The notes under the pieces: model-generated
Told to the model about the DNA's origin: nothing
The model's input: only the letters and a program-made list of their open reading frames with translations
Databases searched by the model: none
Part shown: one piece after another, positions 1 to 9,305 of the stretch
Position numbering within the stretch: the stretch's first letter is position 1
Layout of the letters: every line of letters starts with the position of its first letter
Made by a program: the position numbers and the translations under genes
Assembly: GCF_023502325.1 (NCBI RefSeq)
Contig: NZ_JAMFLZ010000003.1
Coordinates: 534,648 to 598,647 of the forward strand
Source of the DNA: Wocania_A spongiicola
GTDB taxonomy: Bacteria; Bacteroidota; Bacteroidia; Flavobacteriales; Flavobacteriaceae
Reading direction: 5' to 3'
DNA: 64,000 nt

Positions 1-425
1 CCTGCCTTATTAGCGTCATTTATAAAAGATTCGATTGGGTACTCTTCTTTTAACCATGCAGGAAATCCACCATCTAAAACTGCAACATTACTATGCCCAA
101 AAGCTTTAAACAACCACCAAACACGCGCACTGGAATATATTCCCTTATCGTCGTAAACTACAATAGCGCTATTTGCATTAATTCCAAGGTTTCTTGCTTC
201 ATTTTGGAAATGTTTAGGTGTTGGAAATGCATTTGGAAATGGGTTAGATAAATCGCTAAACTTTTTTTTTATATCGAAAAAGCGAGATCCAGGGATTTGA
301 GTTATTGACGTACCAAAAACCTTATTTATAGTTCCATCTAAAACCACCAGATTTTTGGTATTTATATTATTATAAAGCCATTTTACAGATAAAACATCTT
401 GTGAAATTGGTATTTCAGAATTCAT
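1..425 (-). CDS. Rhodanese-type sulfurtransferase (partial, C-terminus outside window)
   Basis: The first 141 codons of a minus-strand gene run off the left end; the start is the ATG at 423-425. The visible part reads as the N-terminal rhodanese domain of a two-domain thiosulfate/3-mercaptopyruvate sulfurtransferase: IPGSRFFD near residue 42, the segment VVYDDKG followed by SARVWWLFKAFGH, then VAVLDGGFPAWL. In such tandem enzymes the catalytic cysteine sits in the second domain, which is not visible, so activity cannot be judged. It starts 46 bases after the end of the glutathione-synthetase-like gene on the same strand, so a shared transcript is plausible. Confidence 0.85.
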   Translation of the reverse strand, partial: MNSEIPISQDVLSVKWLYNNINTKNLVVLDGTINKVFGTSITQIPGSRFFDIKKKFSDLSNPFPNAFPTPKHFQNEARNLGINANSAIVVYDDKGIYSSARVWWLFKAFGHSNVAVLDGGFPAWLKEEYPIESFINDANKA

Positions 426-471
426 TAAAACCTAATTTATTGATTACTTAGACTAAATGCTACAGCCTTAA

Positions 472-1509
472 TTAAGCATCTTGCACTGTTTTTCTTAATC
501 TTGTACGTCTATCAAAAGCTTGAAGCTTGTCTAAAACTTTCATTTCTAAAAAGTCAATTACTTTTTCTTCAACCTTAATCTTTAACTTATAAACTTTGTT
601 TATATATGTTATTCCTCCAGGAGACATAACGTTAACCTCTACTAATTTCCCTCCTATAACATCAATACCTACAAAGTAGAGCCCGTCGTTTACTAACTTA
701 GGTCCTATTTGTTTGCATAGTGCTTTTTCTGTTTTAGTTAAAGTGTGCTTTTGCACGCTACCCCCTGCAGAAACATTTGAACGATGGTCTTCCTTTCCTG
801 GTACACGTTTCATGGCTCCAACTGGTTCGCCATTTAAAATTAAAATTCTAACATCACCCTCATCTGCACCTTCAATATAGTCTTGAAGAATAACATAATT
901 TGAAGAGCCATCTCCACTTGTTATATAAAAATCTAATAATGAGTTGATATTACTCATTGCTGATTTTTCAATAAGAATAACACCAGAACCTCCAAAACCA
1001 TTAAGCGGTTTTAGAATCATTTTATCTGCAGCAGACTCTTTAATTTGTTTGATTAAATAGTTTTTGCTTTTTGAAACATGAGTAGCTGGAATAATATTAC
1101 TATGCGCATCACCAAAAGCTGCTGTATATAGTTTATTGTTGGCTTCTCGCATACCTTCCAAAGAATTCATAATAAAAACATCGTCCTTAACAGAATCTAA
1201 AAAATTAAGCATAATAGGGTCTAATGGTGGATTTGCTCTAAAGAAAATCACATCAAACCCAGCAAGTGGTAACATCTCTTCTCTTAATTCGGCTTTATTA
1301 TAAAATGATTTAAGTGAGCTTGGAGTTTTTTCCATTCTGCCAATAACGGTACAGTTAGCAGTGGTTACACTATTACGAATAGTTAAGTTAGCAGGTGTAC
1401 ACATAGCAACACCATGCTTTCTCTTAACACACTCCTTTATTAAGGCTAAACTTGTATCATTTTCAGGGTCTATCTCATCCCATGGATACATAATAAAACA
1501 AACATTCAT
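472..1509 (-). CDS. gshB: Glutathione-synthetase-like ATP-grasp ligase
   Basis: A 345-residue protein with the layout of prokaryotic glutathione synthetase: an N-terminal pre-ATP-grasp domain (MNVCFIMYPWDEIDPENDTS), a central ATP-binding segment with KPLNGFGGSGV around residue 167, and a C-terminal metal-binding part VEVNVMSPGGITYINKVY. The known reaction joins gamma-glutamylcysteine and glycine using ATP in the cytoplasm. No gamma-glutamylcysteine ligase is visible in the window, and the genome also carries bshA for bacillithiol. The true substrate could therefore be a different acid. It lies between the symporter (37 bases upstream) and the sulfurtransferase (46 bases downstream) on the same strand. 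Confidence 0.8.
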   Translation of the reverse strand: MNVCFIMYPWDEIDPENDTSLALIKECVKRKHGVAMCTPANLTIRNSVTTANCTVIGRMEKTPSSLKSFYNKAELREEMLPLAGFDVIFFRANPPLDPIMLNFLDSVKDDVFIMNSLEGMREANNKLYTAAFGDAHSNIIPATHVSKSKNYLIKQIKESAADKMILKPLNGFGGSGVILIEKSAMSNINSLLDFYITSGDGSSNYVILQDYIEGADEGDVRILILNGEPVGAMKRVPGKEDHRSNVSAGGSVQKHTLTKTEKALCKQIGPKLVNDGLYFVGIDVIGGKLVEVNVMSPGGITYINKVYKLKIKVEEKVIDFLEMKVLDKLQAFDRRTRLRKTVQDA

Positions 1510-1546
1510 AATTCAATAAATTGAAGATTATTTAAATTTAAAAAAA

Positions 1547-2872
1547 TTATTTTACTTCGTCGTAATGGTCATCCCATTCTTTAGGTTTCGGATCATGTAG
1601 TTTGTTTAAAGACTTAGCTACAATCATAGAAACTGTTGCATCTCCTGTTACATTCACTACAGTTCTACACATATCCAAAGGTCTATCTACTGCAAAAATA
1701 AGAGCTAATCCTATTGGCAATAATTCTGCTGGAAATCCAATAGATTCTAATACAATGACCAGCATAACCATACCCGCACTTGGTACTGCTGCACTACCGA
1801 TAGAGGCCAATAATGCAGTAGCAACTATAACTAGTTGGTTTGTAAAAGTTAACCCTTCTGGCCAGATTACTTGCATTATAAATACAGCTGCAATACCTTG
1901 ATATAAACTGGTGCCATCCATATTTACAGTTGCTCCAACTGGTAATACAAAACCAGACACTTCTTTATCTACACCTATATGTTCTTCAACACGTTCCATA
2001 GTAACTGGCAATGTAGCTGCGCTACTACTGGTTGAAAACGCTAATAGTTGCGCTGGACTAATCTGTTTTAAAAACCATATAGGTGATTTTTTGGTATATA
2101 CACTAACCAATATAAGATAGAATCCTATCATTAAAATGAGACCACCCACAACACAAAAAGCATAATACAGTAGTTTAATTAAAATTTCTACATCATCAAA
2201 GGCGATAATAACATTTGCTAGTAAAGCAAAAACTGCATAGGGAGCAAACAACATAATTAAATCGACCATTTTCATAACTACCTCATTGAGGGAGTCAAAA
2301 AACTTAACCAAAGGCTTTGCTTTTTTCTCTCCAATTAGCAATAAACAAATCCCTACAAATAGAGCAAAGAATATAATTTGAAGCATTTTTGCTTCCCCTA
2401 AAGATGTAAATATATTACTTGGAAAAATATCAACCAAGGCTTGTAACGGACCTGCATCTTTTTGAGCCGAAGCCTTCATTAACTTATCGGTTACACCTGC
2501 ATCATTTTCGTATTTTAATTTAATTTTTTCAATAGTTTCCTGTGGCATTCCATTTCCTGGTTTAACCACATTTACAATACTTAAACCAATGACAATAGCT
2601 ACTAAAGTAGTTGCAACATAAATACCTATGGTACGTAAGCCCATAGATTTTATTTTAGAAATATCTTTTAAATCTGAAATCCCTTTAATTAAAGATGCCA
2701 AAATTAAAGGTACAGCAATAAGTTTTAAAAGATTAATAAATATAGTTCCGAAAGGTGCAATCCAATCAGTTACAAAACCTTTTCCTCCATCAACGGTATT
2801 CATAATAAAACCAAAAATGATTCCTAAAACCATTCCTATAATAATCTTCCAATGTAGTGCTAGTTTTTTCAT
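1547..2872 (-). CDS. Dicarboxylate/amino acid:cation symporter (SDF/DAACS family)
   Basis: A 441-residue inner-membrane carrier of the glutamate/dicarboxylate:H+/Na+ symporter family. It shows the two family signatures: the serine-rich hairpin STSSSAATLP at residues 280-289 and the NMDGT motif at 317-321, which bind substrate and cation in characterised members. About eight hydrophobic segments plus two re-entrant loops are expected, and the hydrophobic pattern fits. An insert of about 45 mostly polar residues after residue 105 lies in an external loop. Substrate (glutamate, aspartate, C4-dicarboxylates) cannot be fixed from sequence. It sits directly upstream of the GshB-like gene on the same strand. 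Confidence 0.9.
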   Translation of the reverse strand: MKKLALHWKIIIGMVLGIIFGFIMNTVDGGKGFVTDWIAPFGTIFINLLKLIAVPLILASLIKGISDLKDISKIKSMGLRTIGIYVATTLVAIVIGLSIVNVVKPGNGMPQETIEKIKLKYENDAGVTDKLMKASAQKDAGPLQALVDIFPSNIFTSLGEAKMLQIIFFALFVGICLLLIGEKKAKPLVKFFDSLNEVVMKMVDLIMLFAPYAVFALLANVIIAFDDVEILIKLLYYAFCVVGGLILMIGFYLILVSVYTKKSPIWFLKQISPAQLLAFSTSSSAATLPVTMERVEEHIGVDKEVSGFVLPVGATVNMDGTSLYQGIAAVFIMQVIWPEGLTFTNQLVIVATALLASIGSAAVPSAGMVMLVIVLESIGFPAELLPIGLALIFAVDRPLDMCRTVVNVTGDATVSMIVAKSLNKLHDPKPKEWDDHYDEVK

Positions 2873-2926
2873 CTGCTATGCTATTGTATTTAAGTGGAGA
2901 ACAAGATAAGTATTTTTTAGTTTCAA

Positions 2927-3046
2927 TCAAGTTAGAATACTTTTTTGCATATCCAATTGAAAACCAGATAGAATAAAATAAAATAATGCTGTACCCAATA
3001 GATAGTTAATCATATTAGAAGTAAAAAAAGGTATGTCAAAAACCAT
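2927..3046 (-). pseudogene. Possible remnant of a small membrane protein gene downstream of aroC
   Basis: The 238-base gap between aroC and the symporter holds an open minus-strand frame that runs from about 3127 to a TGA at 2927-2929. The only ATG gives 39 residues (MVFDIPFFTSNM, then a hydrophobic stretch NYLLGTALFYFILSGF). The frame stays open and protein-like upstream of that ATG (YFPLGIYPVRSLLTGAKLSV) until it overlaps the end of aroC in another frame. This suggests the C-terminal end of a decayed gene, or a short gene with an unusual start. The family is not recognised. Confidence 0.3.
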
Positions 3047-3110
3047 TACAGATAATTTAGCCCCGGTTAATAGGCTTCGCACCGGGTAAATTCCAAGCGG
3101 AAAATAGCTT

Positions 3111-4172
3111 CTAACTATAAAGCTTATTTAATAAATGAAAATCTGCTAAAACCAATGCCGCCATGGCTTCTACAATAGGAACCGCTCTAGGCACAACACA
3201 TGGGTCATGGCGCCCTTTACCTTGCATTTCGACTGCATTACCATCTTTATCTATGGTTTCGTATTTCTGGATAAGCGTAGCCACAGGTTTAAATGCCACA
3301 TTAAAATAAATGTCCATACCGTTACTTATACCACCTTGAACGCCTCCTGAAAAATTGGTTTTTGTAGTTCCGTCACTATTAAAAGCATCGTTATGGTCAC
3401 TTCCATACATAGTACTTCCGTGAAATCCGCTTCCATACTCAAAACCTTTTACTGCATTTATAGAAAGCATAGCTTTACCAAGTTCTGCATGCAACTTATC
3501 AAATACGGGTTCGCCTAAACCTATAGGTGCATTTTTAATAACGCAACTTACAATACCTCCAACGGTATCACCTTTACTACGCACTTCTTTAATATAGTTT
3601 TCCATATTTGAAGCCATTGTTTCGTCTGGACAGCGAACAATGTTAGACTCGGTTTTTGTTAAATCTAACTCGGTATAAGGCTTATCAAGCTTCATCGTTC
3701 CAACAGCAGAAACATATGCAACAATCTCAATATTTTTTAGCATTTGTTTTGCAATCGCACCTGCAACGACACGACATGCGGTTTCTCTAGCAGAACTTCG
3801 TCCGCCACCACGATAATCTCTAAAACCATATTTCTGGTCATAAACATAATCGGCATGGCTTGGTCTGTAACTATCTTTTATATGGGTATAATCGTGAGAT
3901 TTTTGGTTGGTGTTTTCTATAACAAAACCTATAGAAGTTCCTGTAGTTCTTCCTTCAAAAATACCTGAATGAAATTTAACAGTATCTGGTTCTTTTCGTT
4001 GTGTAACAATAGCAGATTGACCTGGTTTACGTCTATTCAATTCATTTTGTATAGCCTCTAAATCTAATTCTATTCCAGACGGACAACCGTCTATAACACC
4101 ACCTAATGCGGGTCCGTGAGATTCACCATAAGTAGTAAGGTTAAATAGTTTTCCGAAAGAATTACCTGCCAT
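3111..4172 (-). CDS. aroC: Chorismate synthase
   Basis: A 353-residue protein with the family's N-terminus (AGNSFGKLFNLTTYGESHG), the FMN-site block GGGRSSARETA near residue 126, and the conserved RHDPCVVPRAVPIVEAM near the C-terminus. It makes chorismate from 5-enolpyruvylshikimate-3-phosphate using reduced FMN, the last step of the shikimate pathway, in the cytoplasm. Length is normal for the family (about 350-390). It is a single-gene unit, divergent from the LpxH-like gene across a 189-base AT-rich gap. No other aromatic-pathway gene is in the window. Confidence 0.98.
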   Translation of the reverse strand: MAGNSFGKLFNLTTYGESHGPALGGVIDGCPSGIELDLEAIQNELNRRKPGQSAIVTQRKEPDTVKFHSGIFEGRTTGTSIGFVIENTNQKSHDYTHIKDSYRPSHADYVYDQKYGFRDYRGGGRSSARETACRVVAGAIAKQMLKNIEIVAYVSAVGTMKLDKPYTELDLTKTESNIVRCPDETMASNMENYIKEVRSKGDTVGGIVSCVIKNAPIGLGEPVFDKLHAELGKAMLSINAVKGFEYGSGFHGSTMYGSDHNDAFNSDGTTKTNFSGGVQGGISNGMDIYFNVAFKPVATLIQKYETIDKDGNAVEMQGKGRHDPCVVPRAVPIVEAMAALVLADFHLLNKLYS

Positions 4173-4361
4173 AAATTAAATTTTGATGCTAAAATAAAGC
4201 TATTCCTATAAAAAAGGAAACAAAATCGTGTTTAGCTTTTTAAACCATAGCCAAATTATGCATAACGATTACTTAACAATATGCTGATATTTAACTAATT
4301 ATTAAGTAATGATTAAGTAATACTAAATCGAGTTATTTGTATTGAAATAATCTTACCCAAA

Positions 4362-5210
4362 TTGAAAATTAAAAGAAAAATAGAAGTTGCAGTAATATCT
4401 GATGTGCATTTAGGTACTTTTGGTTGCCATGCAAAACACTTAGTAACGTATTTAAACAGTATTGAACCTAAAAAATTAGTACTTAATGGCGATATTATTG
4501 ATATATGGCAATTTAGTAAGCGTTACTTTCCTAAACCTCATTTAAAAGTTATAAAAAAGATAATGACAATGGCTTCTGATGGTGTTGAAGTTATTTACAT
4601 TACTGGAAATCATGACGAAATGTTACGAAAATTTAGTGGTACTACTATTGGGAATATTTCCATAGTTAATAAAGCGGTTTTAGATCTGGATGGTAAAAAA
4701 GCATGGTTCTTTCATGGTGATGTATTTGATATCTCAATACAAAATGCCAAATGGCTTGCTAAACTTGGTGGTTATGGTTATGATTTATTAACACTTCTTA
4801 ATAGGTTAGTAAATTGGTATTTAGAAAAACGTGGTAAAGAGCGCTATTCATTATCAAAAAGAGTGAAAAACGGGGTTAAAGGTGCAGTAAAATACATTAA
4901 CGATTACGAAAAGGTAATCTCTGATTTAGCTATTGAAAACGGTTATGATTATGTGGTATGTGGACATATCCACCAACCCAAAATGGAATATGTAGAAAAT
5001 AAACACGGGAAAACCATGTATTTGAATTCTGGTGATTGGGTTGAAAACTTTACCGCCTTAGAATACCAATTTAAACGTTGGAAAATTTACAATTACAATA
5101 AAGATAAATTAGCGCCTTTTGTTACAGATGAAGATTTTGAAAAATTAGAAACTCAAGACCTAATTGCTGCACTAACTATTATTGAACAACATGAGAAAAA
5201 ATCAAATTAA
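4362..5210 (+). CDS. LpxH-like metallophosphoesterase (putative UDP-2,3-diacylglucosamine diphosphatase)
   Basis: A 282-residue calcineurin-like phosphoesterase. Metal-binding motifs are in the expected order: DVHLG (D14, H16), NGD (43-44), GNHDE (N83, H84, D85), H118 in FFHGD, and GHIH (H202, H204). Bacteroidota proteins of this type are usually annotated as UDP-2,3-diacylglucosamine hydrolase, which makes lipid X during lipid A synthesis; that substrate is inferred from the family. The start is TTG at 4362, since the next in-frame ATG lies past the first metal motifs. The last 9 bases overlap the convergent dehydrogenase gene. An AT-rich direct repeat (ATTAAGTAAT / GATTAAGTAAT) lies about 45 bases upstream. 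Confidence 0.8.
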   Translation: MKIKRKIEVAVISDVHLGTFGCHAKHLVTYLNSIEPKKLVLNGDIIDIWQFSKRYFPKPHLKVIKKIMTMASDGVEVIYITGNHDEMLRKFSGTTIGNISIVNKAVLDLDGKKAWFFHGDVFDISIQNAKWLAKLGGYGYDLLTLLNRLVNWYLEKRGKERYSLSKRVKNGVKGAVKYINDYEKVISDLAIENGYDYVVCGHIHQPKMEYVENKHGKTMYLNSGDWVENFTALEYQFKRWKIYNYNKDKLAPFVTDEDFEKLETQDLIAALTIIEQHEKKSN

Positions 5211-8123
5211 AGCTTCCTTCAAAATAGTGATAGGGTGCTTAGCCTCTCGGTTAGTGCCATCTTTAATTTGATGCCTACAACTTGTTCCGTTTGCAGACAT
5301 AACAACATCTTCAGAAGCTTTTCTAATGGCTGGAAATAACGTTTGTTCACCTATTTGCATACTAACCTCATAATGTTCTTTTTCATAACCAAAACTTCCA
5401 GCCATACCACAACAACCACTTGGAATAATTGTTACTTTATAGTTTTTAGGCAAGTTTAAAACTGAAAAACTAGATAATTGGTTACTTATTGCTTTTTGAT
5501 GGCAATGCCCATGAAATTTTATGGTTTTTTCTTCTAAAGTAAACTGTTCGGGGTTTATATTACCTAATTCTATTTCTTTATGAATAAACTCTTCAATTAA
5601 AAAGGTATGCTTAGCAATCGCTTCCGCGGAAAATTTGTCATCTGCTAATTTTAAATATTCGTCTTTAAAAGTAAAGATGGCAGACGGTTCAATTCCAATT
5701 AATGGCGTGTCACTTGTAACTTTATTTTTAAAAAGAGATACATTTTTATTTGCCAATTTTCTTGCTTGCTCTAATAATCCTTTTGATAAAAACGAACGAC
5801 CAGATTCAGCATTATCAACAAACTTGACTTCGTAATTTAAAGCCGTTAAAAGTTGAATTGCATCAAGTCCAATAGAAGTATCCAAATGGTTAGTAAACTC
5901 ATCGTTAAAAAAATAAACGGTTTTAATTTTATTTTCTTTAAGATATTGTTTTTTAATACTTTGAATGCTATTATTTAAACTCTTATTTGAAATTAAAGGT
6001 AAACTCCTTTCTTTAGCAACACCAAAGCTTTTCTTTAATAATGAAGATGTAAACCCGTTGGAAAAAACAAAATTAGTTAGTTTAGGAATTCTACTTCCAA
6101 TACCATTTAATTTGTTATTGTAAGCAAACAATTTAGTACGTAACGATACACCATTCTCCTTTTGATATTGATATTGAAACTCTGCTTTTAAACTTGCCAC
6201 ATCTACACTACTTGGGCATTCGCTTGCACAAGCCTTACAGCTTAAACACAAATCGAAGACTTGCTTAAGTTCAGTATGATTGAACTTATTTTTTTTACTT
6301 GAATTGGTTAAAAACTCACGTAATGCATTTGCACGTGCACGTGTAGTATCTTTTTCGTTTCTAGTTGCTCTATAGCTTGGGCACATAGTCCCTCCAAATT
6401 CTGGTAGTTTTCTACAATCTCCAGAACCATTACACTTTTCAGTTTCGCGAAGAATACCTTGAGATTTTGAAAAATCCATGAGTGTTTCTACCTGTGGCTC
6501 TAACCTATCTGAAACATAACGCAACGACTCATCCATAGCATAAGCTTCAACTATTTTTCCTGGATTAAATATATTATCAGCATCAAAAGCTGTTTTAACA
6601 CGTTTTAAAACCTCATAATTTTCCTCACCAATCATTAACGGAATAAACTCTGCTCGCACAATACCATCACCATGTTCGCCACTCATAGAGCCTTGATATT
6701 TTTTTACTAAATGTGCAACATCAGTAGTTATCTTTCTAAATAAAACAACATCTTCCTTCTTTTTTAAATCTAAAATGGGGCGTAAATGAATTTCACCAGC
6801 TCCAGCATGAGCATAATACACTGCATCTTGCTTATAACTTTTCATTAAACTAGTAAATTCCGAAATATAGCTTGCTAAATCTTTCAAAACTACTGCAGTA
6901 TCTTCAATACATGCCACTGCTTTTTTGTCTCCAATAATATTTCCTAGTAAACCCAAACCAGCACTACGCAAGTCATTAGCTTTATTAATATTATTACCAA
7001 TAAGCATTGGGTATGCGTAACTTAAATTTGACTCCTTAATAGCTTCAACAAGTTTAGCAGCCTTATTCTTTACATCTTCAAGAGTATTGGCCTTTACTTC
7101 ACACATTAAAATAGCCATAGGGTCTCCTACTAAAAATTGTCTATTTATTTCTTGAGTTTTGTTTTGTTTTGTGCAATCTAAAATGGTTTTATCCATCATT
7201 TCACAAGTAAACAAATTATGTTTCATTACTAACTCAACAGTATTTAAGCAGTTTTCAATACTACTAAAATGTGCTGCAACCATAATGCTTTCCTGAGGAG
7301 GCAACTTATCTAGCTTCAAGGTTATTTGAGTTGTAAATGCCAGCGTACCTTCACTCCCAGAAAGCAGTTTGCACATATTAAAATTATCAGGAGTATCAGA
7401 AAATATATTAGATTTTAATAACTCATCAATAGCATAACCTGTATTGCGCCGATGTATTTCTGGTTTAGGAAATTTTTCTTTTATATTATTTTGAACGGTC
7501 TCAGGTTCTAGTTCGTTGTAAATTGTTTTATAAATATGTCCTTCTAAGGTAGGCTCGTTCTTTTTGTTTTCAAATTCATTCGAAGATACTTCTCCAAAAA
7601 TCACCTCACTACCATCACTTAAAATAGTATGCAATTCTATTACTTTATCTCGCGTAACACCGTATTGAATTGAAGTTGTACCTGAAGAGTTATTACCAAC
7701 CATTCCTCCAATCATACATCTATTTGAGGTTGATGTGTTAGGGCCAAAAAACAAACCGAAAGGTTTTAAATAGTTGTTTAACTGATCTCTGACAACTCCA
7801 GGCTGCACAGTTACTGTTTGCTTTTTTTCGTCAACATTTAAAATTTTTGTAAAATACTTTGAAACATCTACCACAATACCTTTACCTACACATTGCCCTG
7901 CAAGCGATGTTCCTGCTGTTCTAGGGATTAAAGATGTGCTATGCGTTTTTGCAAACTCAATAAGTTGTTTTATATCTGCATTATTTTTTGGGTAAGCAAC
8001 AGCCAAAGGCAACATTCTATAAACAGAAGCATCAGTGGCATATATGGATTTTATTAAATCATCATAAAAAAGCTCACCTGAAAAATTTTCTTTTAAAGCT
8101 TGTAAATGTGGTATTAAGCTCAT
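5202..8123 (-). CDS. FAD-linked oxidase fused to Fe-S domains (D-2-hydroxyacid dehydrogenase type)
   Basis: A 973-residue single-chain fusion. Residues 40-170 form a PCMH-type FAD-binding domain (RTAGTSLAGQCVG, then GPNTSTSNRCMIGGMVGNNS). Residues 240-530 carry the FAD-oxidase C-terminal domain, with GEHGDG at 482-487. Cysteines at 564, 570, 581 and CLSCKACASEC (626, 629, 632, 636) indicate Fe-S clusters. The C-terminus has a CCG-type domain (GHCHQK, then SGCCGMAGSFGYEKEHY). This architecture resembles GlcD+GlcF in one chain and YdiJ-like proteins that oxidise D-lactate, glycolate or D-2-hydroxyglutarate and pass electrons to the respiratory chain. The substrate is not determined by sequence. 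It stands alone and overlaps the LpxH-like gene tail to tail by 9 bases. Confidence 0.88.
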   Translation of the reverse strand: MSLIPHLQALKENFSGELFYDDLIKSIYATDASVYRMLPLAVAYPKNNADIKQLIEFAKTHSTSLIPRTAGTSLAGQCVGKGIVVDVSKYFTKILNVDEKKQTVTVQPGVVRDQLNNYLKPFGLFFGPNTSTSNRCMIGGMVGNNSSGTTSIQYGVTRDKVIELHTILSDGSEVIFGEVSSNEFENKKNEPTLEGHIYKTIYNELEPETVQNNIKEKFPKPEIHRRNTGYAIDELLKSNIFSDTPDNFNMCKLLSGSEGTLAFTTQITLKLDKLPPQESIMVAAHFSSIENCLNTVELVMKHNLFTCEMMDKTILDCTKQNKTQEINRQFLVGDPMAILMCEVKANTLEDVKNKAAKLVEAIKESNLSYAYPMLIGNNINKANDLRSAGLGLLGNIIGDKKAVACIEDTAVVLKDLASYISEFTSLMKSYKQDAVYYAHAGAGEIHLRPILDLKKKEDVVLFRKITTDVAHLVKKYQGSMSGEHGDGIVRAEFIPLMIGEENYEVLKRVKTAFDADNIFNPGKIVEAYAMDESLRYVSDRLEPQVETLMDFSKSQGILRETEKCNGSGDCRKLPEFGGTMCPSYRATRNEKDTTRARANALREFLTNSSKKNKFNHTELKQVFDLCLSCKACASECPSSVDVASLKAEFQYQYQKENGVSLRTKLFAYNNKLNGIGSRIPKLTNFVFSNGFTSSLLKKSFGVAKERSLPLISNKSLNNSIQSIKKQYLKENKIKTVYFFNDEFTNHLDTSIGLDAIQLLTALNYEVKFVDNAESGRSFLSKGLLEQARKLANKNVSLFKNKVTSDTPLIGIEPSAIFTFKDEYLKLADDKFSAEAIAKHTFLIEEFIHKEIELGNINPEQFTLEEKTIKFHGHCHQKAISNQLSSFSVLNLPKNYKVTIIPSGCCGMAGSFGYEKEHYEVSMQIGEQTLFPAIRKASEDVVMSANGTSCRHQIKDGTNREAKHPITILKEALI

Positions 8124-8185
8124 GTATTATTAAATATTTTTTTTTAAAACTAAAAAGAAGTTAAATATAAATACAATTTTGGCGT

Positions 8186-8193
8186 TATTTTTG
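8186..8193 (+). promoter_or_regulatory. Bacteroidota -7 promoter box (TATTTTTG)
   Basis: A perfect TAnnTTTG match 77 bases upstream of the ATG of the outer-membrane barrel gene. No good TTG is seen at the -33 spacing (TTA at 8161 is the nearest), so only the -7 element is supported. Confidence 0.4.
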
Positions 8194-8270
8194 TAAAAAC
8201 TAATCTGAATTACAAAAAGTGACGTATTTATATAATAGTGTCTAAAAAATTAAACAAAAACTTAAAACTT

Positions 8271-8762
8271 ATGAAGAAATTATTTTTATTATCAGTTGCC
8301 GTACTAGGATTTACATTTGCTGCAAGCGCTCAAGAGATCTCAGAAAATGCTATTGGACTACGTTTAGGTGATAGCGATGGCTTTGGAGCTGAAATATCTT
8401 ACCAACGTGCTTTAGGAGATAGTAATCGTTTAGAACTAGATTTAGGATGGCGTGATGGCAAAAACTATGACGGCTTTAAGCTTGCTGGTTTATACCAATG
8501 GGTTATGCCATTAGATGGGAATTTTAATTGGTATGCTGGTGTTGGTGGCGGATTAGGATCATTTAGCGTTAATGTTCCTGGAGGAAGGGACATTACTGAT
8601 ACCTTTGTTTTTGCTGCTGGTGATGTAGGTATTGAATATAATTTTGATATCCCTTTATTATTATCGCTTGATTTTAGACCAGAAATCGGTTTTGGTGATG
8701 ATTTATACGATAACAATGATTTAGATTTTGATATTGCTTTAGGTATTCGTTACCAATTCTAA
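8271..8762 (+). CDS. Small outer-membrane beta-barrel protein
   Basis: A secreted 163-residue protein with a signal peptide (MKKLFLLSVAVLGFTFAASA, cleavage likely just before QEI). The rest is alternating polar and hydrophobic strands rich in Gly, Asp and aromatic residues, ending in the aromatic IRYQF that is typical of an outer-membrane barrel. Strand-like segments fit an eight-stranded OmpA/OmpX-type barrel. The ATG at 8271 is chosen over an upstream in-frame GTG (8238) because it places the lysines directly before the hydrophobic core. It has its own promoter box and a strong terminator. Function is unknown. Confidence 0.8.
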   Translation: MKKLFLLSVAVLGFTFAASAQEISENAIGLRLGDSDGFGAEISYQRALGDSNRLELDLGWRDGKNYDGFKLAGLYQWVMPLDGNFNWYAGVGGGLGSFSVNVPGGRDITDTFVFAAGDVGIEYNFDIPLLLSLDFRPEIGFGDDLYDNNDLDFDIALGIRYQF

Positions 8763-8782
8763 AAAAGTAATTTATATAATTT

Positions 8783-8811
8783 AAAAAGCGCCCAATTGGG
8801 CGCTTTTTTTT
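8783..8811 (+). terminator. Rho-independent terminator after the barrel gene
   Basis: A perfect inverted repeat: GCGCCC at 8788-8793, an AATT loop, and GGGCGC at 8798-8803. It is flanked by A-tract and T-tract (8804-8811) and begins 21 bases after the stop codon. Confidence 0.93.
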
Positions 8812-8919
8812 GCGGTAATTATTTTATTATTGCTTTAAGTTTATAAGAAAAAAGGCCGAAATTCGTTTAAAGTTGTACAAAATCACAAAAAAACATTCAT
8901 AGCAGGCAAAAAAGTGACA

Positions 8920-9210
8920 ATGCATATATTTAGAAGTATTTTGTTTTTTTACAAGAAATTATTTGCACCTGCATTGTCAATCTCAATTTTGATTGGGTTA
9001 ATTGGATTAGCATTATTTGGTACTTTTTCTTTTAAATCTGTAGGGCTATCATACATTTTTATAGGAATGCTATGCCATTATTTCATATATGAGATACGAA
9101 CTCCAAATGAATATTATTTTTATTTTAATATTGGGCTAAGTAAGCTCATTCTTTGGATTTCCACTCTAGTGATAAACATAATTATTGGAGTGATTTTAAT
9201 CAGTATATAA
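8920..9210 (+). CDS. Small membrane protein of unknown function
   Basis: A 96-residue protein made almost entirely of hydrophobic segments: about residues 16-36, 42-58 and 72-94. A short polar stretch between them carries IRTPNEYYFYFN. I do not recognise a named family. The composition and spacing argue for a real integral membrane protein rather than chance. ATG at 8920 is preferred to GTG at 8914. The gene stands alone between a terminator and the convergent bshA, with no obvious partner. A 20-codon frame (9229-9291) follows but is not supportable as a gene. Confidence 0.55.
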   Translation: MHIFRSILFFYKKLFAPALSISILIGLIGLALFGTFSFKSVGLSYIFIGMLCHYFIYEIRTPNEYYFYFNIGLSKLILWISTLVINIIIGVILISI

Positions 9211-9305
9211 CCAAATAAAAAGCTAATAATGTTTTGGCTAACTCATATCCAATTTACCAAACATAAAAAAACATTATATTCTTCCTGTTAAGCAAATTCT
9301 AAACT

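Noticed and set aside
1602..1901. Plus-strand open frame opposite the symporter gene.
   Set aside because: It is a shadow of a well-conserved minus-strand gene with clear family motifs.
9229..9291. A 20-codon ATG frame after the small membrane protein.
   Set aside because: Too short, with no recognisable relatives or clear ribosome site; may be chance.
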